Source: JAVBSX01 sp051660685 (GTDB taxonomy: Bacteria; Planctomycetota; Planctomycetia; Pirellulales; Thermoguttaceae). From it: DNA of 64,000 bases. Below the pieces are notes generated by a model. That model did not search any database and was not told the DNA's origin. It worked only from the letters and a program-made list of their open reading frames with translations. The translations under genes and the position numbers were made by a program. Location: assembly GCA_051660685.1 (NCBI GenBank), contig JBOFQB010000041.1, positions 1 to 64,000 of the forward strand, read 5' to 3'. The first letter of the stretch is position 1; every line of letters begins with the position of its first letter. Shown here piece after piece: positions 43,555-53,700 of this stretch.

Positions 43555-43825
43555 GGGGTTCTGGGTTTGATCGTGTCCTGATCGGAATTATTCCGTGTCC
43601 AACGTCCGAACATGTGGTTCATTACAATGTGAAGTCAAAACGGTTGCAAACAACGGTTGCAAATGTGGAACAGTTGCAAGTACGGAAAAGTACGACGGAT
43701 TATCCCGATTTGCCTGAATCGTGTCCAGACCAAATTTTTGCAATCTAACACCTGACAAGAGCGGTTCAGTAATTCTTGTGAACAGGATAAAAGTCGGAGA
43801 ATAATCAAAATAATCGGTCTGTCCC

Positions 43826-44114
43826 GAATGCCGTTAGGCATTCTGTTATGGTAGAACTCGAGTTGCACAGAAGTCTCCAACTCCGTCGGAGTTGCGTTAT
43901 GGTCATTCTGCGCTTTTATACCATTAGACTTGTTCGAGAATTCAAATTATCTTGTCTATTTTGTCAAAGGAATGTATTTTTTGCAGAATAGATAAATTTT
44001 TTTGAGTATTTCAATCGGTTGCCGAACAAGTCTATTACACCATAACGGAACCCCGACGGGGTTCTCATTCTAATATCAGATGTTTTCTACCATAATGCAA
44101 TCCCGACGGGATTG
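43826..44114. repeat. Family B hairpin cluster, copy 3 (four units), interrupted
   Basis: Hairpins are at 43826-43843 and 43878-43894, both followed by GTTATGGT, and at 44048-44064 and 44098-44114, both preceded by ACCATAA. Stems read GAATGCC, CAACTCC, GAACCCC and CAATCCC, each pairing. A 110-bp element with TA ends interrupts the cluster at 43925-44034. Confidence 0.82.
43925..44034. mobile_element. Small MITE-like element nested in a family B cluster
   Basis: TAGACTTGTTCG (43925-43936) and CGAACAAGTCTA (44023-44034) form perfect 12-bp ends around an A/T-rich, non-coding 86 bp. The terminal TA on both sides fits TA target-site duplication as used by IS630/Tc1-mariner elements. Confidence 0.6.
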
Positions 44115-44270
44115 AGGAAAGGATGTCGTTGACTGGATTGGAAAGCAATACCGAGCGGAAATGAGGAAATGACAAGCTGGACAATTTTGCTAACGACGGA
44201 CATTGGATGTTGGTGTCCGCAATAATCATTGATCCGCCTAAAGTGAATTCTGACCAACAAGGAATATTTC

Positions 44271-45680
44271 TTATTTCTCCAACACGGTTTGCGCAAGTAA
44301 GGTAAAGGGAAGAGCATCCTCAATCCCTACTTCGCAAAACGTTCCAACCAACTCGCCCGGTCCCTGAAATGCAACAATCCGGTCACATTCCGTTCGTCCA
44401 AGCAGTTGGTCCGGTTCCCGGTCATTCCTTTTCTCAACAAGAACCTGGACTTTGCGACCAATAAATTCGCGGTTCAGCTCAAGAGAAATCGCATCCTGAA
44501 TCGCAAGAAGTTCATTGTTTCGGCGCTGCTTAACTTCGTCCAAAACATCATCCGCAAGAGTCGAAAAGGCGGTCGTTCCCGGTCGTTCGCTGTATTTGAA
44601 AATGAAACTGTTCTTGAACCGACCTCGCTTAACCATTTCTGCGGTTTGCGCGAACTCCTCCTCCGTTTCTCCACAAAACCCGACGATAAAATCACTGGTA
44701 ATTGCGGCATTCGGGACAATTGAACGGATTCGGTCCAACAAATCGTAGTATTCCCGGGCCGAGTAATGTCGTTTCATACGTTTTAACACGGAATCGGAAC
44801 CACTTTGAGCGGGAACATGAAAGTAGGGGGCAACTTTTGGTAAATCGCGGACCGTCTTGAGCAGCGAGTCCGTCATTCCCCGGGGATAATTTGTGATAAA
44901 CCGAATTCGCTCTATGCCCGGAATGGTGTGCGCCATTTCCAGCAAATCGGGGAGTCGGACCGTCCGATCCCCCTGTTTGAATCGATAAGAGTTGACCGTT
45001 TGACCAATGAAGGTGATTTCGAGACAACCTTGATCGGCCAATTGGCGGACTTCTTCTTCGATTTCTCGCGGATTTCGGCTTTGTTCAGGTCCGCGAACGG
45101 ACGGAACAACGCAATAAGAGCAAAATTTGTTGCAGCCGAACATGACCCGGACCATTGCCTGAAAACGGTTTTCACGGACTTGAGGTAAGCGTTTAGGATC
45201 GAACGTCCGAAAACTCGCCTGAACCTCTTCTTCCCGCTCGCTCCCCCGTTCGAGACTCACTTCCAATCGTTGTTGGTCTGACCGCTCTTTTTTGTTGGTC
45301 GGAATCCCTTCCTTCTGCCGTTTTTCAAGAATATCGTTAATGAGAAAGGGCAATTGTTCCAATTGGCCGGGTCCGAGAACCAGATCGACATGAGGAGCAC
45401 GCTTGAAAATCAACCCTTTGTCCTTTTGCGCCATACAACCGAGAATACCGATCACGCGAGTCGGGCGTTCTTCCTTCCATTTTTTCAAACGTCCTAAGGA
45501 ACTGTAAACCTTATCTTCAGCATGTTGCCGAATACTGCAAGTGTTAATCAAAACAATATCGGCCAAATCCTGACTTAAAGCGGCTTGGAATCCTTTTTCA
45601 ATCAGCAAGGCGGTTGCCAATTCCGAGTCAAGCACGTTCATTTGACAACCAAGAGTTTCAATCCGAAAGGTGTAGGGCAT
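44271..45680 (-). CDS. miaB: tRNA-2-methylthio-N6-dimethylallyladenosine synthase
   Basis: The 469-residue radical-SAM enzyme adds a methylthio group to i6A37 of tRNAs that read U-starting codons. The N-terminal domain has Cys residues in LGCQMN, TCSIR and LGCMAQ for the auxiliary Fe-S cluster. The radical-SAM motif is CNKFCSYC. A C-terminal TRAM domain ends the protein. A charged insert (about 115-150, KKERSDQQRLEVSLERGSERE) lengthens it. A C-rich tract on the coding strand immediately precedes the ATG at 45680. Confidence 0.95.
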   Translation of the reverse strand: MPYTFRIETLGCQMNVLDSELATALLIEKGFQAALSQDLADIVLINTCSIRQHAEDKVYSSLGRLKKWKEERPTRVIGILGCMAQKDKGLIFKRAPHVDLVLGPGQLEQLPFLINDILEKRQKEGIPTNKKERSDQQRLEVSLERGSEREEEVQASFRTFDPKRLPQVRENRFQAMVRVMFGCNKFCSYCVVPSVRGPEQSRNPREIEEEVRQLADQGCLEITFIGQTVNSYRFKQGDRTVRLPDLLEMAHTIPGIERIRFITNYPRGMTDSLLKTVRDLPKVAPYFHVPAQSGSDSVLKRMKRHYSAREYYDLLDRIRSIVPNAAITSDFIVGFCGETEEEFAQTAEMVKRGRFKNSFIFKYSERPGTTAFSTLADDVLDEVKQRRNNELLAIQDAISLELNREFIGRKVQVLVEKRNDREPDQLLGRTECDRIVAFQGPGELVGTFCEVGIEDALPFTLLAQTVLEK

Positions 45681-45837
45681 ACAGAGGGGGGATAGGGGAT
45701 AGGGTTTAGGGGGGCAGGAGATCGGCGATACAACGTATCATGCGTTGTTGACAGGATTGAGAAGGGAGCATTGAGAATGAAAAAGATCAGAAAACGGCCC
45801 CCTATTCCCTAATCCCTATCCCCTACACCCTACCCTC
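45681..45837. repeat. Intergenic G-rich/C-rich inverted repeat with half family A
   Basis: The gap starts with GGGGGGATAGGGGATAGGG (45687-45705 region), has a family A half palindrome at 45723-45745 and ends with CCCTATTCCCTAATCCCTATCCCC-type units cut by the stop of the upstream gene. Left arm G-rich and right arm C-rich, as at the other sites. Confidence 0.75.
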
Positions 45838-48597
45838 TTATTTCTTTTTTTCCGTTGTTGGGGTAAAACGAATCGAATCCGTTTTGGACTTCTTTTCGGC
45901 CTTTTCTTTGCTTTCTTTTGACTCTTTTGACTCTTTCGGTTTGGATGATCCCGTTGCAACTGATTTTTCTTTGACCGTATTCTCAGACACACCCCCCGTC
46001 AATCCTTCCTGAAAACCGTCAAAAACCGGTTTATTTTCCTGCAATCGGTTATATCGTTTTTCAAGTTCTTTCATCGCTTTGAGAACTTTCCCGGAATACG
46101 TCTTACAAACTTTGAGTCGATCAGGCGACATGACCGAAAGACAAATATCTTCAACCTGAGTAAAAGCGGGAGTGTAATACTGATCGGCCCAAGAATACGG
46201 CTGCATCTTTTCCCCCGCATCTCGTCCCGCTTCATAAGTGTTCAACCCGGTTATCCCTTGTGTCATCTCCGAATACAGACGAATCGCGGATTCGGAAAGG
46301 GCGACAATCCATTTGAAAAGGTCTTCTTCGAGACCGGGGTCCACCTCGACGACAACTTTTTCTTCCGTTGAGAAAGTTCCTCCCATGATCTGTGACATCA
46401 TCTCTTTCGGAATTTGTTGGCGCAATGCCGGGGGAATCGCTTTGACCCCTTCTTTCTCTATCCTTTGAATCAATTCGAGGGGAATCCCCTTCTGTTGCAA
46501 CAGACTCCGTATTTCGGGGGGAATGTTAGGCAAACCGGAACCGGATTTCGTCATGTTCTGGGACATTCCCGGGGAAAGTGTCCCTTGCCCCGCCTTTTGT
46601 TTCTCGGAACTTTCTGAGCTTTCTTCAAAGTCAAGAGGTTCCGTTTTCGTCAATCGAGCAATGATTTTCGTTCCCGCTTCAATTCCCTGACGAATCACCT
46701 CATTACGGATTGGCATTTCGACCACAAAAGGGTTTTTCTCTTCCGACGTTGCAACCTCATCCGGGGAAATTGCTTTTGCGTACATCATAATCTGTCCCGC
46801 AATCCGTCCCAACGATTTTTGTGTCCCCGTTTCCCGCAAAATATCAAGGGCAATCAGCGTGATTGCCGGTCGTTTGGCGTTGAACGCCGCTAAAACCGCC
46901 TCTTCCCCCTGTTCCCCCATTTGCAACAAAGCCTGTTTCGCCGAATCCTGCAAATAGGGATTTGCCAATTGTTTCAAAACACTCCTTGCAACTCGTTCAT
47001 CACCTATTTTTCCAAGAAGAAGCAAAGCGTCAGCTCGCAACGTCGTCGCCAATTGACCTTCTTCCAACATTTGGGCAACCTTGACCGCCGAATCCGCATT
47101 GCCCATATTGGACAGAACAGCAAAAGCAAACCCCGCTTGTTCAGGGTTTGTTAAAGCCGGAAAAACGAAATCCACATTCCCCTTGAGTCGCCCTAAAGTG
47201 GAAATGATTTCCGGCTGTTTCTCAGGATGTGTCAGACCGAACAGGAAATACTCCCGCATAAGATAATGAATACGAGGATCAGCAACATACCCCTTCAGAA
47301 GAGGAATAGAATCGAACCAAATCGCCCAATCTTCCAGCTTTAACGGCTGATCGGTTGCCGTTTCCGCCGTTTTTCCCGAGGAGGTATTCTCCGATGATGC
47401 CGATGAAGCACTTCCTTCTTTGGAGCGTTGCTCCATTAAACCTTTGAAATCAATATTTCCCAGACCTTTAGCGGTTTTTTTCGGGGTCGGTTCTGGTTCG
47501 GGCTTGGGTTCAGGTTTCTCAACTTCGACCACTTCTTCTGCCGCTTTTGCCTTATTGCGTTCCTCTTCTTCCTGCTTGCGTTTGAATTCCGCAATAAAAA
47601 AACGCATTGTTTCAGGAACAATGTCTTCTGCCGAAAAGAGAGCGTAAGCGGTTGCAACCAAAGGTGCTGATTGGGAAGATGCCTGACTGAGTAATCGTCT
47701 TAAAACATACGCCAGACTTTTTCTCTTCAGTGAGTCCAAAGGACGTCCTAATTCACTTTCCTGAAATCCCCCATTCTGGGAATCACCCAAAAGTTGCGGT
47801 TCCTTCCTGATGATGTCAAGCAATGCTGGAACAACTTGTACGGCTTGTGAGGTATTACCCGAATGATAGGTGTCGATAATAGTTTTGCTCAACGATTGAA
47901 GAGTCTGTTTCTCGGGAAACGGAACTTCTTTGGTTTTACCTTGATTCAGCTTGTTCTTGATCGCAGCCAATTTATCATCCTTGCCCGAACTCTGTGCCGG
48001 TTCCTCTTGAGCAGGTTCGCTGTTTTCGTTGACAGGTTCCCCCCAAACGAGTGTTTTTGACTCAGAACGGACATCCCAAAACGGCTGATTCAGACTATTA
48101 AGATTCTCACGAAGTTCCTCGGCTGCTCGAATCATCTGTTTTGACTGCAAAACGGCAGAAAGGGGTCCAAGAGAATTACGGACTTTCGTTAACGCTGGAG
48201 TTGCTCCTGCTTTTTGTTCTTCAGGAAGTAAACTGTTAAGATACTGAAAGGTTTCAAAGAGGGAACGAATCGCCGATTGTTCCGACGTGATCGGTTCCAA
48301 CAGAAGGGGCAGATTAGCCGAATCAGGGTTCAGTTTGTTCAGATGCCCGGACAATTGTTCACAACGGTTTGCGATTTCATTCGCTAAAGTTGTGAGAGCT
48401 TCTAAAACCGGTCGGTCAGCAAGACTCTCTTGCAGAGTTTTCGCCGTTGAACTATTCCAATCCGTAAGAGGGGGAACATTTTTGGGGACAACGGCCCCCA
48501 AAAGAGGATGAGCGAGGAGCATAAGGGAGAGCATACTGAACAATGTCCAGATGCAGCGATGTTTTTGAGTATATTGACTATAAATATCGAATGTCAT
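45838..48597 (-). CDS. Large secreted protein with HEAT-like repeats and a charged C-terminus
   Basis: The 919-residue protein has a signal peptide (about 1-35, LFSMLSLMLLAHPLLGA). Helical HEAT/PBS-like repeats lie around residues 430-620 (LRADALLLLGKIGDERVARSVLKQLANP). Low-complexity stretches include EKPEPKPEPEPTPKK and SSASSENTSSGK. A C-terminal Lys/Ser/Glu-rich tail (SKPKESKESKESKEKAEKKSK) ends the protein. I do not recognise a family. It may be an envelope scaffold; that is inference. The TAA stop lies 1 bp from the repeat region. Length and low-complexity content suggest rapid expansion. Confidence 0.75.
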   Translation of the reverse strand: MTFDIYSQYTQKHRCIWTLFSMLSLMLLAHPLLGAVVPKNVPPLTDWNSSTAKTLQESLADRPVLEALTTLANEIANRCEQLSGHLNKLNPDSANLPLLLEPITSEQSAIRSLFETFQYLNSLLPEEQKAGATPALTKVRNSLGPLSAVLQSKQMIRAAEELRENLNSLNQPFWDVRSESKTLVWGEPVNENSEPAQEEPAQSSGKDDKLAAIKNKLNQGKTKEVPFPEKQTLQSLSKTIIDTYHSGNTSQAVQVVPALLDIIRKEPQLLGDSQNGGFQESELGRPLDSLKRKSLAYVLRRLLSQASSQSAPLVATAYALFSAEDIVPETMRFFIAEFKRKQEEEERNKAKAAEEVVEVEKPEPKPEPEPTPKKTAKGLGNIDFKGLMEQRSKEGSASSASSENTSSGKTAETATDQPLKLEDWAIWFDSIPLLKGYVADPRIHYLMREYFLFGLTHPEKQPEIISTLGRLKGNVDFVFPALTNPEQAGFAFAVLSNMGNADSAVKVAQMLEEGQLATTLRADALLLLGKIGDERVARSVLKQLANPYLQDSAKQALLQMGEQGEEAVLAAFNAKRPAITLIALDILRETGTQKSLGRIAGQIMMYAKAISPDEVATSEEKNPFVVEMPIRNEVIRQGIEAGTKIIARLTKTEPLDFEESSESSEKQKAGQGTLSPGMSQNMTKSGSGLPNIPPEIRSLLQQKGIPLELIQRIEKEGVKAIPPALRQQIPKEMMSQIMGGTFSTEEKVVVEVDPGLEEDLFKWIVALSESAIRLYSEMTQGITGLNTYEAGRDAGEKMQPYSWADQYYTPAFTQVEDICLSVMSPDRLKVCKTYSGKVLKAMKELEKRYNRLQENKPVFDGFQEGLTGGVSENTVKEKSVATGSSKPKESKESKESKEKAEKKSKTDSIRFTPTTEKKK

Positions 48598-48828
48598 GTT
48601 TGTCCTCCTTAAAAAACGAGAAGGTAAGTAACGACTTCAGAGTATACCAAAACTTCGCAAAAAGTCCAACAGATAGGAACCAGTTTGTCGTTCTCTGACT
48701 CTTACACGAAAAAGGGTTGAAAACTTTTCTCTGCCCCATTATAAACAAATAGTTCCGTTCGCCGAAAAATGACCTCTTTGGGCAACATTTGCATTTCTTC
48801 AACACCATCTCCTCAACCCCCATTTATC

Positions 48829-50448
48829 ATGTCAACCCTCCTTCTCAAACGATTGGTTCCGTTTCAATACCTCCTGCCGTTGTTCGCTTTGTTCTTCTTG
48901 CCTTTTTTATTTTTAGGTTGTTCTCGACAGACTCTAATCGAAGAAAGTCGCTTAGAAAAAGAACGAAAAGAAATTTGGAGAACCGTTGCTGTTGACCCTA
49001 AGACCCCGCTCGTTACAGTTCGGGGTCGCGTCCTACTTCCTGACGGAACCCCAACCGCTCACGCCAATGTGCAAGTCACTTCCCTTGCAATCATCCGAGG
49101 AGAATACCCAAGTTATGAACAGAGCTTTGGAGGTGGAATTTCCGATTTCAGCCCCACAATCAAGGAAGATGGAACTTTTCAAATACAAGCGTTGCCCGGA
49201 ATCAATCTCCTTGTTGGGGTTTCCAGAGTCTTTGGAGAGAATTGGACCGATCAAAAACCGTTTGCAGTCGAACCGCTCTGCTTCGCAACCGAATTTGAGG
49301 GAAACGAAATCGTTTTGCAACTGCGCGAAGTCCCGCCCCTCACTGTTACCTTGTCGTATGCAAACGGCGAACCGGCTCCCGAACAGTCCGTCAACTGGAG
49401 TCGATCTTGGAAAGCCCCAATCGGCGGTCAATTTGGAATAGGACCGATTAAATGGAATGGACGATACAGCGAAAAGACAGATGAGGAAGGACATTGTGTT
49501 TTCTATCTTGCGCCGGGAGTCTATGATTTTCTGCCCAATTCGTTGGGGACATACGACCAAGCACTGCGCCAAAAGTACACTGTTTCAGTCGATTTGAAAC
49601 AAGATGTTCGGAGCGACCTTGCTCTTTTCACGCCGAAACCGTTGACGATTGCGTTGACGACACCAAATGGTATTCCCGCCGAAAAGTTGCAGCTCGTGCA
49701 ATTCGGGCAATTTTGGGAAAAAATCATGGAGGGAGAGACTGTGAAGGAGCGGAAACGGCTTTTTTATGTCGAACCAGAAATGAGTGAAAATGGTCAGACG
49801 CAACTGTTTTTGAGCAATTCAACGAACTATCTGGTTGCAACGACAGAAGATGGTCGATTTGGGATTGCAACGGAATTGACAGCGGAAATGGGGGAGAAAA
49901 TTGATCTCACGTTACGTCCAAACGAACAGATTACGGGAATTCTTCTTGAGAAAACGACGGGAAAACCGCTTTGTGAGCAGAAGTATTTTGTTGGTCTGGA
50001 AATGCAACTAACCCGAGAGGAGAACGGAAAGGAGACGGGGGAGAACGAGACGGAATTCTCTCAACTCTATTTTCCCTTATTGGGTCGTAACGGAGGAACC
50101 TGTTGTAAGAATGGTGTTTGCACGTCGATTGAAACGCTGAAAACAGACAAGGAGGGACGGTTTCATTTTGGTGTTCCGACGTTGAATATAGGCAATTTGA
50201 CATTGGAAGGTGAAAAGAATTCGTTGACCTATGTGCTCGATTGCGTCAAGGGAGGATTCCGTATGTCTTTCGCTGTTGGAAATGCCCCTTTATCAGTTGA
50301 GGACGATTTATACCGTTTTGGAACGACCGATTCGGGAAGAAGCCCGGAAAAAGGTTTGGCAACGGGTGATGATAATGAAGACACTAATGATGACAATGAA
50401 GGGACGAACACGATTGATTTGGGCGAGGTCAAGGTACAAGTACCATAG
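48829..50448 (+). CDS. Large lipoprotein with carboxypeptidase-regulatory-like beta domains
   Basis: The 539-residue product has a lipoprotein signal (LFALFFLPFLFLGC, Cys31) followed by a short coil and then beta-sandwich repeats. The first, VTVRGRVLLPDGTPTAHANVQV at about 64-85, matches carboxypeptidase regulatory-like/DUF-type domains common in planctomycete surface proteins. Further strands such as YVLDCVKGGF follow, with a Cys pair near CCKNGVC. The ATG at 48829 begins the signal; upstream in-frame starts do not. Function is unknown. Confidence 0.75.
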   Translation: MSTLLLKRLVPFQYLLPLFALFFLPFLFLGCSRQTLIEESRLEKERKEIWRTVAVDPKTPLVTVRGRVLLPDGTPTAHANVQVTSLAIIRGEYPSYEQSFGGGISDFSPTIKEDGTFQIQALPGINLLVGVSRVFGENWTDQKPFAVEPLCFATEFEGNEIVLQLREVPPLTVTLSYANGEPAPEQSVNWSRSWKAPIGGQFGIGPIKWNGRYSEKTDEEGHCVFYLAPGVYDFLPNSLGTYDQALRQKYTVSVDLKQDVRSDLALFTPKPLTIALTTPNGIPAEKLQLVQFGQFWEKIMEGETVKERKRLFYVEPEMSENGQTQLFLSNSTNYLVATTEDGRFGIATELTAEMGEKIDLTLRPNEQITGILLEKTTGKPLCEQKYFVGLEMQLTREENGKETGENETEFSQLYFPLLGRNGGTCCKNGVCTSIETLKTDKEGRFHFGVPTLNIGNLTLEGEKNSLTYVLDCVKGGFRMSFAVGNAPLSVEDDLYRFGTTDSGRSPEKGLATGDDNEDTNDDNEGTNTIDLGEVKVQVP

Positions 50449-50709
50449 ATGTGATCGCGTCGTGCAAAATGTAAGACCGGCTTATGTCGCACTCAAAGGA
50501 GAAAAAGGGAAAAACTGGGGATAAGTGAATGAGGTGAATTTGGGTAAAAAGCGTCGTTTAAGAAGACTTTGACAGCAAAATGACCAATTGTCAAGCGGAT
50601 CAATATGAGCAACCGATACAATCGTTAGAGTTTCTGGGCGCAGATTCCATGTGTGCGCCCAGAGAATGAATGATTGTCAAGGTTCTTGTTTGGAACAGAG
50701 TACGGTATC
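50449..50709. other. Intergenic region before the ExeA-like gene
   Basis: This 261-bp gap contains TTGTCAAGG at 50675-50683 and a short inverted pair GGGCGCA...TGCGCCC at 50636-50660, a small hairpin about 50 bp upstream of the start. No gene is present. Confidence 0.4.
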
Positions 50710-53700
50710 ATGATTGAATCCTATTTTGGTTTGGCTCGTCGCCCGTTTTTAGCAATACCGGATGTTGGTTCCTACTTCCATGCTGCTTGCATGGAATCTG
50801 CGAGAACAACAATCGGACGTTGCCTAGATCGCGGGGAAGGGGTTTCCCTGATTATTGGGTCAAGTGGAATTGGCAAGACATTGCTGTTGAGAATTCTCGA
50901 AGAACCATTTCAGATGGAGTATGCGGTTGCCCGGTTTTCCAATACCCGTTTGAAAACCCCCAAATCGTTTTTACAGCAATTGTTGTTCGCGCTACATCAA
51001 CCCTTTTCTGGTTCCGACGAAACCGAATTGCGTTTGCTCCTCCTTGAGTATTTACGCCGCTCCTCGCTCAAAGGTATTGTCCTGCTGATTGATGAAGCCC
51101 AATCGTTGACCTTACCTGTTTTCGAGGAAATACGCCTGTTGCTGAATTATGATGACGGACAGTTCCCTCAATTTCGGGTTGCATTAGCGGGAACCCCGAC
51201 TTTGGAAGAACGGTTGACACATCCAAAACTAACCTCGTTCAATCAATGGATTGTTTCACGGTCCTATTTGGAACCGTTTTCAGGTGAAGAAACCTCCCAA
51301 TACATTCTTTGGCAGTTGCATCATGCCAAAAAGGGGTCCACGATGATAAACGAACGTGAGCATGAGGTTTTGTTCGACGAATCGGCACGAAAATGTGTAC
51401 ATCAATTGACAGAAGGGATTCCCCGACTGGTCAACCAGTTGTGCGATCATGCCTTGTTGTATACATACGAGAAGGGGCAAACGTCAATAAATTCCTCAAT
51501 CGTTCGATCCGCTTGGTCGCAATTGCAGCAAATACCCGAACCGGCAACGTCAACAACAAGGACGGTTTCCAGCATTGAATCAGGTTCCCCGACTGAAAGT
51601 GTCGGATTGGTTCAACCCGTTAAATCTGTTGAATCAGACAGAATGGAAGACCAATCCGGTTGTGTTGAATTTGGCCTATTAGAAGATGATTTTGCCGACG
51701 AAATCCCCAATTCTGAGGATCGGGCAAAGGGGGCGAGTCCTATGATCCCCGAATTTTCGAACGAATCTCAAGGAGATGAATCAGCGTCTCTCCTTCATAA
51801 AGCTGGGCAAAAAGAAGAGGAGGTCCCCGAATACTCATCCGGTATCGAAAAAACGCCGCTTGACGTCGTTGAATACACCTTTGATGTTGCAAAAGACCCA
51901 ATTGACGTTGCCGAACATTCCTTTGATGTTGATGAAGACTGGTCTGGGATCGTCGTTGAACATTCATCTGACCTTGCGCAAAACCAAAAAGACGTTGCCG
52001 AACATTCCTCTGATGTTGCTGAAGACTGGTCTGGGACCATCGTTGAACATTCATCCAACCTTGCGCAAGACCAAAAAGACGTTGTTGAACATTCCTCTGA
52101 TGTTGATGAGGACTGGTCTGGGATCGTTGTTGAACATTCATCTGACATTGCGCAAAACCAAAAAGACGTTGTTGAAGAAACACGTCAAGATACGGAATGT
52201 TGTGAGGAGGAATGTAACGATGAGAGATGTAACGGCGAGGTATGTCAGGCGGACAGGTTGGAGTCAGAACATGTTTATCAATCCCGGACGTTCTTTGAAT
52301 CGGCTTATCCAACTGGTGTCGTTCATGCTGCATTTGACAATTGGAGCAGTCCCGGACACGAAATGCCTTATGGTTTCGCAACCCCCTATCGCGCTGTTTT
52401 TCCCCGTTCAAATGAAATGGTTCCCCCAACTGTTGTTGTTCCACTTGGAATGGAATGTTGCGAACCCAAAACGGATGATTCCCGCTGTTCGCTCAACCCG
52501 GCCTATTTTGGCTTTGAAACACTGGAAGAACTCCAACAATCGGAGAATCTGCGAGGAAACCCTAAAGATGATAATGAAGAAACGAGAGAAGAAAACCGGG
52601 AAATAACAAACCAAGAAAGAGAAGATCGAGAAATCGAAGATCAGAAAAAAGAGAGAGACGAAAACAGCAAAAACGATTGCAACAACGAGGAAAGTGGAGA
52701 ACAGGAAAAGTCTACGCCATGTTGTGAGCAGCGATTACAGGGAACCGTTGAACGGAACCAAATGGTGCGGGAAAATGTCAATCTGTTCGAGTTCAAAAAG
52801 AATGAATTGGACGCAATCCGGGATTCCGTTGAGCAAGTTTTTTCTGAAATGAAAGAGGTTGGAACCGGGTCCGAAAAAAGTCCTGTTGTCCGATTACATG
52901 TGGAACCGCAAAAGGGACGCAAAATTGGCAAACCGACAATCGAAGAGGTCTTTGACGAAGAGATTCCCGTTCATCGTAGTCAAGTCAAAGGTTTTGCAGC
53001 CGGTTCCAAACGACAAAAAGCGATTGCCGAAAAAAGTTCTGCTCCAGGTTCAGCTGTTAATGTCCAACAATCAACCGGTTTCAAGCAATCACCTCAACAA
53101 TCCGGTTTTTCAGGTTCTATTGAAAAGCGAGCGGAATCTCCTACAACGACAGATTCCGGCCCCACAATGAGGGTTGCGTCGTCAGAGTCCCCTTTTTGGT
53201 CCATGAAACCGGATTTGCCCGAGTGTTGGATTGATCCTGAAGACGATTTGCAAGCGGACATTGCCGAGAACCCTGAGACGAATCTCAGATCGCTGCAAAA
53301 AGTGGTGTTGGACAAATTTGGTCGACGCAAACATGAAGCCGAACACTTGATTCTTGAAGAGATGAGGGAAGAACTTTGCACTTCTGCGGTCTTATCTGAC
53401 CGAGAGAATTTGTTTTCCCGACCAATTGCAACTCAGGATTGGGACGAAGTGCAAGATCGCCGAGATGTTCAGGAACGACGACATTTTCAAGATCAACGAA
53501 ATACCCAAGATCAGCGAAATATTCAAGATCAACGAGAAATCCAGATTCGTAACGATGTCCGGGATTGGGACAATAGGCGGGACGAATTCCAGTTGGGTTT
53601 TGCAAGTGAGACGGACGATTTTGACGACATGGAAGAGTCAACAATGCAATTGTTGCAGTTCCATGCAGGACGGTTTGGCATTCCTGACGCTGAACCGACC

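Noticed and set aside
43368..43748. 126-codon plus-strand frame opposite the lipoprotein pair
   Set aside because: No start signal or motif; the minus frames have lipoboxes and are coupled.
27..44114. Family B clusters as CRISPR arrays
   Set aside because: Unit spacing is irregular, hairpins rather than repeats are conserved, stems differ between units, and no cas gene is present.
51740..52606. Long plus and minus frames across the repeats in the ExeA-like gene
   Set aside because: They arise because the 87-bp repeat keeps all frames open; the ATPase frame is continuous with the N-terminal domain.
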